A program made the translations under genes and the position numbers. A stretch of DNA of 18,405 nt from Flavobacteriaceae bacterium (GTDB taxonomy: Bacteria; Bacteroidota; Bacteroidia; Flavobacteriales; Weeksellaceae). The notes beneath the pieces are model-generated. The model was not told the origin of the DNA. It saw only the letters and a list, made by a program, of their open reading frames with translations, and did no database searches. Shown here in pieces: positions 7,846 to 15,669 of the stretch; position 1 is the stretch's first letter; each line of letters begins with the position of its first letter. The stretch spans positions 1 to 18,405 of the forward strand of contig JAISSC010000207.1 in the NCBI GenBank assembly GCA_031273305.1. The letters run 5' to 3'.

Positions 7846-10824
7846 ATGCGAAAAAGGATTAAATGGCTTATCCCCGTGTTAGGAGCTAATTTATTTATGA
7901 ATGCTCAACTATCGGAGGTTTACTATGCCAAAAACCATCAACTTACTACAGCCGAAGAATTATATTTCAACGAAGCATACAGAGGTGCTCAATATTCTCT
8001 AAATGACTTAATAAATTTTTCTCATTTGGAATCTTATCAATTGGAGATAGCCAGTTTTTATGATGCTCTTATAAGTTTAATTTTACAGGATGAGGGTGCA
8101 GAAAACAAATATGATGCTTTTATATCCGGATACCCTCAAAGTGCAATGGCTAAAGGAGCACATTTACAATTGGGAAATTATTATTTATACCATCAGGACT
8201 ATGCAAGGGCAGCAGATGAACTTTCTAAGGTCAATATAGAGAACCTCCCTCAGGATAAAAAAGCCAACCAGTATATCAGGCTCGGATATGCACAGTTCCT
8301 GATGCAGGATTTTGATAATGCAAAAATAAACCTGCAAAAAGGGGCTTATACCGACAGGTATAAAAACCAAATAAATTATTTATTGGGACATATTGCTTAT
8401 GCAAACGGAGAACACATAGAAGCCAAAGAGAGGTTTTCTTCTTTAATTAATGACCCTGAATTTTCCGAGAAGATAAAGCCCTATATGGTTCAGATATATT
8501 TTAATGACGGAGAATATGACCTTGCCATCCGTGACGGAAAATCCTTATTGACTTCCCTTAAATATCCGGAGTTAAAAAACGAGATTTCGAAAATTATAGG
8601 AGAAAGTTATTTTCGGCAGGAAAAATATCGGGAGGCGGAACCTTATCTTAAAACGTATATACAAACAGCTAAAAATCCTACTTTGGAAGATTATTATCAA
8701 ATGGGATACGTTTTATATCGTGGTCAAAAATATGACGAGGCTGTAAGTTATTTTAATAAGATCACGGCAGGAGACATCTCTCCTATCTCCCAAAATGCTT
8801 ATTATCAGTTGGGAAATTCTTATCTTAAGACCCATAAGAAAAAAGAAGCATTAACTGCTTTCAAATCGGCATCGGAAATGAGCTTTGATAAAACCGTACA
8901 GGAAAATGCATATCTGAATTACGCCAAGCTGAGTTATGAGGTCGGGAACCCTTATGAATCTGCTTCAAAAGTTTTAAATGACTATTTAAAACTTTATCCT
9001 AACTCAAGATATAGACGGGAAGTCAACGAATTGCTAATTAAGTCTTATATAAACTCAGGAAACTTCGCAGAAGCCTCTCAACTTCTTTCCAAAATCCCCG
9101 ATAAATCTCCCGAACTTAAGCTAAAAGAACAGGAAGTCGCTTATGCGTATGGCATACAACTATACAATCAAAATAAAATTTCAGAGGCTTCCCAAGAGTT
9201 TGAAAAAGCAAAGACACAAAAAAATAATTCGATATTTTATGCCCGTTCTCTTTACTGGAATGCGGATTGTCAGTATTTGCTGGGAAATTATCAGGCTGCC
9301 ATTGACGACCTGAGAACACTCCGAAGCACAGGGATTAAAACTCCGGAAAGCCAACAGGTTCCTTATCAGGAGGGACATGCTTACCTGAAATTGAACAAAT
9401 TCGATTCTGCCGTTACAGCCTTTCAGGAATACCTTAAAAATCCGAAGGAAGAATACAGATTAGATGCTCAATTACGTCTGGCAGATGCTCAATTGGGAAA
9501 TAACAATCTGGATCAGGCTATCGCTTTATACAATCAGGTATCCGATTCGGGAAATGAAGACAGTGAATATTCTCAATACCAAAAAGCTGTTATTTATGGA
9601 TTAAAAAACGACCAGAAGAATAAGATAGCCGAACTGGAAAAATTTATAAAAAACTACCCGAAAAGCACCCGAATTACTGATGCCTATTTTGAGCTGGGTC
9701 TGGCTTATGCCGAGACGGATGACTATAAAAACTCCAATTTATATTTCCAGAAAGTAATAGACACTTCCAAAAATAATGATCTGGTAGCCATGTCTTATCT
9801 TAACAAAGCCGACAATTCTTCGAGTCAGAAAGAATATCGGAAAGCTATCAATGAATATGGCTATATCGCAGACCAATATCCTAAAACCGATTATGCTTTA
9901 CAGGCAATAACCGGAGCAAAGACCGCCTTTATAGAGAGCGGACAAAGCACGGAATATGAAGACTGGGCAAGGAAAAAAGGATATACCCTGAACCTGTCCG
10001 ATGCCGAAGAACTGGCTTTTATCGGAGGTCAGAAGGAATTTTTAAATAAAAATTACGCCGCTGCTTCTCAGAGTTTTGCCGCATTCCTTAAAAAATATCC
10101 TAAAACCAACCGGGAGATCACCTCCAAATATTATCTTGGAGAAAGTTATTTCCAGACCCAACAATTCGACCCTGCAATCGAAGCGTTAAAAGCCGTAGCC
10201 GATTCTCCTAATGAATATCAGGAAGAAGCTCTGGTACGACTTTCACAAATCTACCTGAAACAGGAAAAAGAGAATGAAGCAAAGACATATCTGGAGGCTT
10301 TATATAAGATCACTTCCAATGAGGGATATAAATCTTTTTCCGAACTGGAACTTATGTATATATACTCTGACGAAAAAGAGTACTCTAGGGCAAATGATAT
10401 GGCTACGAGGGTACTGGCGAACTCCAAAAACTCTGCTTCGGTGAAAGAACAGGCTAATTTAATCAAAGGGCGAAGTTTGTATGCCTCCGGAAAAACCAAA
10501 GAAGCCAAAACTTTATTTGCCGGTCTGGAAAACTCAAAAAATAATTCGGTGAAAGCCGAAGCTCTTTATTATAACGCTTTATCCAAGAATAAAGAGGGGA
10601 AATATGATGCCAGTAATACCGTCATTTTCAATATTACCTCCCAATATTCCGACCAACAATACTGGGGAGCTAAATCACTATTGATAATGAGCGATAATTA
10701 TTATAACTTAAACGATAATTATCAGGCTACTTACATCTTAGAGCAAATCATTGAGAACTATAAAGAATTTCCGGATGTTGTTCGGGAAGCTGAAATATCG
10801 TTAAGTAAAATAAAAAATAAGTAA
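7846..10824 (+). CDS. Large periplasmic tetratricopeptide-repeat protein
   Basis: The 992-residue product begins with a signal peptide (MRKRIKWLIPVLGANLFMNA, likely cut before Gln21) and lacks a lipobox. Almost the whole mature chain is tandem TPR-type helical hairpins, recognised by recurring patterns such as 'YYQLGNSYLKTHKKKEALTAF', 'AYLKLNKFDSAVTAFQEYLK' and 'YYLGESYFQTQQFDPAIEAL'; I estimate more than twenty repeats. No catalytic motif was seen. The protein should act as a periplasmic scaffold. It follows rsmG by 16 bases and precedes an outer-membrane barrel gene by 23 bases, so the two envelope genes are probably co-transcribed and may form a complex, an arrangement that recalls TPR-plus-barrel secretion systems such as BcsC or PgaA without sequence evidence of homology. 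The exact function is unknown. Confidence 0.88.
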   Translation: MRKRIKWLIPVLGANLFMNAQLSEVYYAKNHQLTTAEELYFNEAYRGAQYSLNDLINFSHLESYQLEIASFYDALISLILQDEGAENKYDAFISGYPQSAMAKGAHLQLGNYYLYHQDYARAADELSKVNIENLPQDKKANQYIRLGYAQFLMQDFDNAKINLQKGAYTDRYKNQINYLLGHIAYANGEHIEAKERFSSLINDPEFSEKIKPYMVQIYFNDGEYDLAIRDGKSLLTSLKYPELKNEISKIIGESYFRQEKYREAEPYLKTYIQTAKNPTLEDYYQMGYVLYRGQKYDEAVSYFNKITAGDISPISQNAYYQLGNSYLKTHKKKEALTAFKSASEMSFDKTVQENAYLNYAKLSYEVGNPYESASKVLNDYLKLYPNSRYRREVNELLIKSYINSGNFAEASQLLSKIPDKSPELKLKEQEVAYAYGIQLYNQNKISEASQEFEKAKTQKNNSIFYARSLYWNADCQYLLGNYQAAIDDLRTLRSTGIKTPESQQVPYQEGHAYLKLNKFDSAVTAFQEYLKNPKEEYRLDAQLRLADAQLGNNNLDQAIALYNQVSDSGNEDSEYSQYQKAVIYGLKNDQKNKIAELEKFIKNYPKSTRITDAYFELGLAYAETDDYKNSNLYFQKVIDTSKNNDLVAMSYLNKADNSSSQKEYRKAINEYGYIADQYPKTDYALQAITGAKTAFIESGQSTEYEDWARKKGYTLNLSDAEELAFIGGQKEFLNKNYAAASQSFAAFLKKYPKTNREITSKYYLGESYFQTQQFDPAIEALKAVADSPNEYQEEALVRLSQIYLKQEKENEAKTYLEALYKITSNEGYKSFSELELMYIYSDEKEYSRANDMATRVLANSKNSASVKEQANLIKGRSLYASGKTKEAKTLFAGLENSKNNSVKAEALYYNALSKNKEGKYDASNTVIFNITSQYSDQQYWGAKSLLIMSDNYYNLNDNYQATYILEQIIENYKEFPDVVREAEISLSKIKNK

Positions 10825-10847
10825 ACCTCAATATAGACCTGAAATTA

Positions 10848-12602
10848 ATGAATACTCAACCTATAATTAAATTATCTTTTATAGTTTCTTTTCTTATCAT
10901 TCCTGCCATTGGTTTTTCTCAGATTCGGGAAGAAGTATTGAATGCAGGAAAGAAGAAAAACCCGGAAGTAAATGTAAAAAATATCGAGAAGAAGAAAAGC
11001 AATCCCGATCGCTATCCGCCGGCAGAAGAAGCCTCCAAAAAGGAATCAGACACCCTGAACTACACGATCACAGATGTTCCTGCGGCTTCTGAGTTTCAGA
11101 CTTCCCAACTTCCTCCGCAACCTCTGAATACGGATTTTAAGGAATCTTACTATAATAACTATGCAAAAATAGGATACGGAACCCAAAACACCCTGCTGGG
11201 AGATGCTTATTTTAGCTATCCTGTCGATAATAACCTGATGGGAATTAAATTTTCAGCCTTATCCACAGACGGACCTAAAAGCAAATATGACTGGAAAACT
11301 TTTTCTTCCAATATTGACGCCGAAGCATTCTATATATTAAAATTAAAAACCGGGAAATTACATTTGGCTACAAACTATATCTATGACAGGTCTAATTATT
11401 ACGGACTCAACATTCCGGAGCTTTATGCAACTCCTAATATAAATTTAGAACAAAATACTCAAAAAATTACTTTTAAATCCGATTATGACCTATATTCCAA
11501 CAATTATCTGGATAAGGCTTCACTAAAAGCAGGATATTGGTGGGATAAATTCAACTCTAAAGAAAGTTTTATTGATGTTAAGGCTAAACTGGCAAAAAGT
11601 GATGAAAATGCTTCAATGATGCTTTCCGGATTAAATTTTGGAGCAGAAGCAGATGTATTATTCAATTATACTTACACTCAATTCGGACTGGATACTGAAA
11701 ATAAATATTCGCACATCACAACCGGATTCTCCCCTGTTTTAAAAATTTCCAATCGGGGTTCCTATTTGAAAGTAGGCGTTAATATTGCTTATAATCTGGA
11801 AACAGAAGAAAATAACTCCAAATTCTTCTTTCATCCCAAAGCAGAGTTTTTATTTTATCCCGTTCCGGAGTTCAGCCTGTATGCGGGAGTTGACGGAGGA
11901 CTTAAATTGAACAATATATCCGAGCTTTCCATAGATAACCCATATTTGTTTTCAAACCAGATATTACGCCCCACCAATACTCTTTACAATATCTATGCAG
12001 GAATCAAAGGAGATATAAGCGAAAACATAAAATATGAGGCAGAGGCTTCTTTCAGTAAGGCTGAAAATCTTCTCATCTATATGCGGAATTCTCACGAAAT
12101 TCTTACAATTCCTTTTTACTTAAAACCGTATAACCGCCTTAATACTTTTAATGCTGTGTATGATGATGGCAATATCATCAATATAAAAGGAGCTTTACAC
12201 TATTTTTGGAACGGAGACCTGAATCTCGCTTTAGAGGGAGAATATAACCATTACGATTTGGATAATCTAATCAATGCCTACCATCTGCCCGGTTTTAAGA
12301 TAGGATTAAACGGAAACTACAAAATGCTGGATGATAAGCTGAAATTAGGAGCTAAGTTGTTCTTTGCAGGAGAAAGAAAAAGCAATTATTTTTATTATGA
12401 TTCTGATAATTCTTCTATCTATGAGGGACTTACATCTCTAAGCAGCTATTTCGACCTGAATTTATCCGCTTCCTATCAACTGATGGATCGTCTTTCTATC
12501 TTCCTGAACGGAAACAACTTGTTCGGTAAAAATTATGAACGATTTCAGGGATATAAAGTTAACGGCACTCAGGTTTTAGCCGGAGTTTTTGTTAAATTTT
12601 AA
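10848..12602 (+). CDS. Outer-membrane beta-barrel protein, TonB-receptor-like without a plug
   Basis: The 584-residue product has a signal peptide (about residues 1-24, ending IGFS before Gln25), then a Lys/Glu-rich segment (about 33-67) and a Pro-containing linker. From about residue 95 to the end it shows alternating beta-strand patterns with many Tyr/Asn/Asp turns (for example NYAKIGYGTQNTLLGDAYF). The C-terminus resembles TonB-dependent receptors: LSIFLNGNNLFGKNYERF, ending in VKF with an aromatic last residue. The TonB plug domain is not apparent, and no clear TonB box was seen, so it is more likely a transport or assembly barrel than a classical siderophore receptor. Its pairing with the upstream TPR gene suggests they work together at the outer membrane. 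It is followed by a hairpin at 12623-12649. Confidence 0.8.
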   Translation: MNTQPIIKLSFIVSFLIIPAIGFSQIREEVLNAGKKKNPEVNVKNIEKKKSNPDRYPPAEEASKKESDTLNYTITDVPAASEFQTSQLPPQPLNTDFKESYYNNYAKIGYGTQNTLLGDAYFSYPVDNNLMGIKFSALSTDGPKSKYDWKTFSSNIDAEAFYILKLKTGKLHLATNYIYDRSNYYGLNIPELYATPNINLEQNTQKITFKSDYDLYSNNYLDKASLKAGYWWDKFNSKESFIDVKAKLAKSDENASMMLSGLNFGAEADVLFNYTYTQFGLDTENKYSHITTGFSPVLKISNRGSYLKVGVNIAYNLETEENNSKFFFHPKAEFLFYPVPEFSLYAGVDGGLKLNNISELSIDNPYLFSNQILRPTNTLYNIYAGIKGDISENIKYEAEASFSKAENLLIYMRNSHEILTIPFYLKPYNRLNTFNAVYDDGNIINIKGALHYFWNGDLNLALEGEYNHYDLDNLINAYHLPGFKIGLNGNYKMLDDKLKLGAKLFFAGERKSNYFYYDSDNSSIYEGLTSLSSYFDLNLSASYQLMDRLSIFLNGNNLFGKNYERFQGYKVNGTQVLAGVFVKF

Positions 12603-12622
12603 CTGTTGGGATGATGTGATTC

Positions 12623-12655
12623 CCCCCAATCGCTTCGCTTCATTGGGGGTTATTC
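12623..12655 (+). terminator. Probable terminator hairpin after the barrel gene
   Basis: A perfect 8-bp stem pairs CCCCCAAT (12623-12630) with ATTGGGGG (12642-12649) around an 11-base loop, CGCTTCGCTTC. It starts 20 bases after the stop. The following T-rich stretch (TTATTCATATT) is a weak U-tract, so termination efficiency is uncertain; the hairpin may belong to the adjacent repeat element instead. Confidence 0.55.
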
Positions 12656-12780
12656 ATATTGAACGCCCACGCAGGAACGTCCCTACACGGATAGCCCGAC
12701 CCGACAGGGGCACGCCCAAATCCTAAAAATTGTGATCGTGGAGACACCCAAATTGGGACGTCTCTACCCAAATGTTGCAT
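12623..12780. repeat. GC-richer palindromic intergenic repeat element
   Basis: This non-coding block contrasts in composition with its AT-rich neighbours. It holds two degenerate direct copies, GGAACGTCCCTAC (12674-12686) and GGGACGTCTCTAC (12755-12767), matching at 11 of 13 positions. CCCAAAT occurs three times (12715, 12747, 12767). A near-perfect hairpin spans 12738-12767: GTGGAGAC pairs with GTCTCTAC (one G-T pair) around an inner CCCAA/TTGGG stem. This looks like a dispersed REP- or MITE-like element; no transposase is present. Confidence 0.55.
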
Positions 12781-12807
12781 TCGTTAGTTGAATCTGCCTC
12801 TGCATTT

Positions 12808-12839
12808 TTTGTATAAACAATATTATTTCCTTAAATTTA
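12808..12839 (+). promoter_or_regulatory. Candidate promoter of the pspC-like gene
   Basis: TTTG at 12808-12811 is followed after 20 bases by TAAATTTA at 12832-12839, one base off the TAnnTTTG -7 consensus. Transcription would start near 12846, leaving a leader of about 12 bases. Confidence 0.4.
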
Positions 12840-12857
12840 CAGTCAAATTACAGTTAA

Positions 12858-13079
12858 ATGATAGAAAGAATACGGACTGTTTTAGAAGCCAACGGATTTG
12901 AGGTAATATCCCGTATTTCCGAAAAGTTCGGGGTCAGAGCTTCTAAACTAAGGTTATTATTTATTTACCTCTCCTTTATAACGTTAGGAGGGATATTTGC
13001 TTTGTACCTTACCGGAGCATTCTTTTTATGGATAAAGGATAGTATCTTCACCAAACGCCCTTCCGTGTTTGACTTATAG
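12858..13079 (+). CDS. PspC-domain small membrane protein
   Basis: The 73-residue product matches the short PspC-type proteins of Bacteroidota. Residues 1-30 hold a basic helical segment ending in the family-like pattern 'ISEKFGVRASKLRLLFIYLSF', and residues about 33-60 form the hydrophobic membrane region (FIYLSFITLGGIFALYLTGAFFLWI). In proteobacteria PspC is part of the phage-shock envelope-stress response; whether this small stand-alone version has that role is unknown. The gene has its own candidate promoter and is set off from the upstream barrel gene by the palindromic repeat. Its last six bases overlap the end of the convergent rhomboid gene (13074-13079). Confidence 0.8.
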   Translation: MIERIRTVLEANGFEVISRISEKFGVRASKLRLLFIYLSFITLGGIFALYLTGAFFLWIKDSIFTKRPSVFDL

Positions 13080-13883
13080 ATCATCTTTCTTCTCGGAAGA
13101 ACTCTCCCCCTTATCTTTATATTCGTAAATGTAGTTGATATTCTTTTCTACTTCCTTCGCCTCATCTTCTGCGTTGTTTTTTTCATCGTGAAAGTATTCC
13201 GAATATTCTTTTTTATAACGTTCCCAAAGTTCTTCATCTGCGGAGGCATCATATTCTTTCTTTTCCCAATGTGCTTTTTCTCTTTGTCTCCCGATCTTCC
13301 TTAACATAAGTGCCAGTATAAGCCCTGTTATTCCTCCCGAAAGATGACTTTCCCATGAAATACGGTTATCTTCGGGGAGTCCGAAAATTTCTTTTGGAAA
13401 CATTCCCCAAACAATTCCTCCATATAAAAAGACAACTATTAAAGATATAGCCATCAGGTTCTTTTCTTTCCTAAGAACTCCACTGAAAAACAAAAAAAAC
13501 GCCAGAACATAGATAATACCACTTGCTCCTATATGACAGGATAAAATGGAGGAGTTCATAAAGGTAAAATCGGGAAGCATCCAAACTACAAGTCCGGAGA
13601 TTATCCATCCGTTAACCAATACAAAATAGGATAATTTTTCATAGAACTGGAAGGATAAAAAAGTCAGCACAAAAAGAGGAACCGTATTATTTATAATATG
13701 CTGTAAATTCCCATGAAAAAGCGGAGCTAAAATTATTCCTCTCAATCCTTTGAAGCTAAGCGGAACTATGCCATAACACTCTCCGATCCCCATAAAAGTT
13801 TGAACAATAAATACAAGCCAGATAGCACTAGTCAGTAAGACAGGAACTATAATCGCTTCTTTATGAACAGGAAATTTCTTCAC
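13074..13883 (-). CDS. Rhomboid-family intramembrane serine protease
   Basis: The 269-residue inner-membrane protein has about six hydrophobic segments over residues 9-196. The catalytic serine motif is intact: GASG at 119-122 with Ser121 as nucleophile, and the partner histidine is His180 in SHLSGGITG. The upstream HGNLQHIINN (57-66) matches the conserved H...HxxxN motif of rhomboids. These proteases cleave substrate membrane helices within the bilayer. A charged tail of about 70 residues (200-269), rich in Lys/Glu/Asp/Tyr, follows the last membrane segment and is probably cytoplasmic. The ATG at 13883 is 65 bases after the recA stop on the same strand, so it could be read through from recA or have its own promoter; none was recognised. 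The substrate is unknown. Confidence 0.9.
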   Translation of the reverse strand: MKKFPVHKEAIIVPVLLTSAIWLVFIVQTFMGIGECYGIVPLSFKGLRGIILAPLFHGNLQHIINNTVPLFVLTFLSFQFYEKLSYFVLVNGWIISGLVVWMLPDFTFMNSSILSCHIGASGIIYVLAFFLFFSGVLRKEKNLMAISLIVVFLYGGIVWGMFPKEIFGLPEDNRISWESHLSGGITGLILALMLRKIGRQREKAHWEKKEYDASADEELWERYKKEYSEYFHDEKNNAEDEAKEVEKNINYIYEYKDKGESSSEKKDDL

Positions 13884-13948
13884 TTATTAATTTTTACCTA
13901 CAATCATTAGAAAAACTCCCTAAAAAGGCTTCGCAGATTCTCCTGTTT

Positions 13949-14962
13949 TTATTTTTCTGCTAATTTTTCCTTAATTCGGGCTTCTATTTCTTCCTGCAGT
14001 TCCGGATTGTCTTTTAATAATTGTTTTATCGTATCTCTTCCCTGTCCTAATTTGGTATCCTGATAACTAAACCACGAACCCGATTTTCCTACGATTCCCA
14101 TTTCTACTCCCAAATCCAGAACTTCTCCTACTTTGGATATTCCTTCTCCGTACATCACGTCAAACTCGGCATAACGAAAAGGCGGAGCTACTTTGTTCTT
14201 CACTACTTTTACTTTCACACGGCTTCCTATGGCGTTATCTCCGTCTTTTATCGGAGAGCCTGATTTCCGAATATCAACCCGTACGGAGGCATAAAATTTC
14301 AATGCATTTCCACCGGTGGTTGTTTCAGGATTTCCGAACATCACCCCGATCTTTTCTCTTAACTGGTTGATAAATATAACCGTACACTTGGTTTTACTGA
14401 TAGTTGCCGTTAGCTTCCTCAATGCCTGAGACATCAAACGCGCATGTAAGCCCATTTTGGAATCTCCCATTTCTCCCTCTATTTCTGCTCTTGGGGTCAG
14501 AGCCGCAACGGAATCTATAACGACAATGTCAATGGCTCCGGAACGTATCAGGTTATCCGTGATTTCCAGTGCCTGCTCTCCGTCGTCGGGTTGGGAAATA
14601 ATCAAATCGTCCAGATTTATTCCCAATTTTTGGGCATATGTGGGATCAAAGGCATGTTCTGCATCAATGAAAGCGGCAATACCTCCTTTTTTCTGGGCTT
14701 CGGCTATGGCATGCAGGGTAAGGGTGGTTTTTCCGGAAGATTCCGGTCCAAAGATTTCAATTATCCTTCCTCTCGGATACCCTCCAACTCCTAAAGCTAA
14801 ATCCAAGCCAAAGGAACCGGTAGGAATAACCTCAACCTCTTCTACGGGCTTATCTCCCATACGCATTACTGCGCCTTTTCCATAAGTTTTATCTAATTTA
14901 TCTAAAATTAAGTTCAGTGCTTTTTTCTTTGCGTCTGAATTATTCGCCTCTTTTTCTGCCAT
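13949..14962 (-). CDS. recA: Recombinase RecA
   Basis: RecA forms ATP-dependent filaments on single-stranded DNA and carries out strand exchange in recombinational repair. The product is 337 residues, a normal length. It has the Walker A GPESSGKT (72-79), the Walker B strand IDIVVIDSVAAL (144-155), the L1 region around EGEMGDSKMGLHARLMSQAL, and the L2 region around INQLREKIGVMFGNPETTTGG (about 198-218). All catalytic motifs are intact. The N-terminus (MAEKEANNSDAKKKAL) matches Bacteroidota RecA. It begins 7 bases after the bcp stop, so the two are probably one transcript. No SOS box was recognised upstream. Confidence 0.98.
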   Translation of the reverse strand: MAEKEANNSDAKKKALNLILDKLDKTYGKGAVMRMGDKPVEEVEVIPTGSFGLDLALGVGGYPRGRIIEIFGPESSGKTTLTLHAIAEAQKKGGIAAFIDAEHAFDPTYAQKLGINLDDLIISQPDDGEQALEITDNLIRSGAIDIVVIDSVAALTPRAEIEGEMGDSKMGLHARLMSQALRKLTATISKTKCTVIFINQLREKIGVMFGNPETTTGGNALKFYASVRVDIRKSGSPIKDGDNAIGSRVKVKVVKNKVAPPFRYAEFDVMYGEGISKVGEVLDLGVEMGIVGKSGSWFSYQDTKLGQGRDTIKQLLKDNPELQEEIEARIKEKLAEK

Positions 14963-14969
14963 TATCTAT

Positions 14970-15416
14970 TTATTTTAGTATTTGTTCTGCGTGTTCTTTT
15001 GTCTTTACCTTAGTGATTATATCCGTTACAATGCCTTTTTCATCAATTAAAAAAGTATATCGAAGTATTCCGTCAAACTCTTTCCCCATAAACTTTTTCT
15101 TCCCCCATGCCCCAAAAGCCCGGATTATTTTTTTGTCCGTATCTGCAATCAAAGGGAATGGAAAGGAATATTTATCATGAAAAGATTTCTGTTTCTCTAC
15201 GGTATCTTTACTGACTCCTATTATCTCATATCCCTGAGCCTGCAATGCCTTATAGTTATCCCTCAAACTACATCCCTCTGCCGTGCAACCGGGAGTATCG
15301 GCTTTGGGATAAAAATAAATGATTACCTTTTTCCCTTTATAATCTGAATATTTAATCGTCTCTCCGTCCTGACCTGTTCCCTCGAAATCGGGAACCTTAT
15401 CTCCTATTTTTAGCAT
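14970..15416 (-). CDS. bcp: Thiol peroxidase, Bcp/PrxQ-type peroxiredoxin
   Basis: This cytoplasmic, thioredoxin-dependent peroxiredoxin reduces hydrogen peroxide and organic hydroperoxides. The 148-residue product has the typical length. The active-site region ADTPGCTAEGC contains the peroxidatic Cys44 and the resolving Cys49 five residues later, the arrangement of the atypical two-Cys PrxQ/Bcp group. The N-terminal GDKVPDFEGTGQDGETI and the VIIYFYPK strand are also typical. It is the first gene of an apparent bcp-recA pair (7-base gap). A near-consensus -7 box lies about 27 bases upstream. Confidence 0.96.
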   Translation of the reverse strand: MLKIGDKVPDFEGTGQDGETIKYSDYKGKKVIIYFYPKADTPGCTAEGCSLRDNYKALQAQGYEIIGVSKDTVEKQKSFHDKYSFPFPLIADTDKKIIRAFGAWGKKKFMGKEFDGILRYTFLIDEKGIVTDIITKVKTKEHAEQILK

Positions 15417-15442
15417 ATTTTCAATCTTTAAAATCCGTCATG

Positions 15443-15450
15443 TAAAGATA
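15443..15450 (-). promoter_or_regulatory. Weak candidate -7 box for bcp-recA
   Basis: The minus strand reads TATCTTTA, one mismatch from TAnnTTTG. Transcription would start near 15436, about 20 bases before the bcp ATG. No clear -33 TTG is at the expected spacing, so this is tentative. Confidence 0.3.
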
Positions 15451-15570
15451 TTTATAAAAAAACATAAGTTTCATATTTTTGAAGCATATATTTTAATCAT
15501 GCCCTATACTCAAACAATTAAAATAATGATAATCCGATACTTAGGGTCGAAATTTTTTTGCTGAAAGTTT

Positions 15571-15578
15571 TATCTTTG
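15571..15578 (+). promoter_or_regulatory. Perfect orphan -7 box facing a non-coding segment
   Basis: TATCTTTG matches TAnnTTTG exactly, on the plus strand, but no plus-strand ORF follows. A T-run ending in TTTG (15557-15560) is only 10 bases upstream, too close for a standard -33 element. Predicted start of transcription is near 15583-15586. Confidence 0.45.
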
Positions 15579-15582
15579 TGAT

Positions 15583-15669
15583 ACCTGAATATGCAGGTTC
15601 CTACTTCTTAGTACGGTTAAAAATACCGGTTCTTCAACTCCTCCCGGATAGGAAAACATAAGCCTATTC
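15583..15669 (+). ncRNA. Candidate small structured RNA, possibly 6S-like
   Basis: The segment begins just after a perfect -7 box and lies in a 247-base gap without ORFs. It can fold into a long irregular hairpin: TATG (15590-15593) with CATA (15657-15660), then TTCCTA (15598-15603) with TAGGAA (15649-15654), then a large internal bubble topped by a hairpin such as CGGT (15614-15617) with ACCG (15625-15628). An alternative outer pairing joins GAATA (15587-15591) with TATTC (15665-15669). A rod interrupted by a central bubble is the architecture of 6S RNAs, and a diverged flavobacterial 6S family is known, but I did not verify a match. The end is undefined because no U-tract terminator is seen. 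It would overlap the 3' end of the convergent ABC-F gene by a few bases. Confidence 0.4.

Noticed and set aside
10848..12602. Classical TonB-dependent siderophore receptor
   Set aside because: The barrel C-terminus is similar, but no plug domain or TonB box is visible and the length is short for a full receptor.
14457..14885. Plus-strand ORF of 142 residues
   Set aside because: It is the antisense of recA, which has all its catalytic motifs in the other strand.
15628..15641. GGTTC...ACTCC resembling a tRNA T-loop
   Set aside because: No acceptor stem, anticodon arm or D arm can be formed around it.
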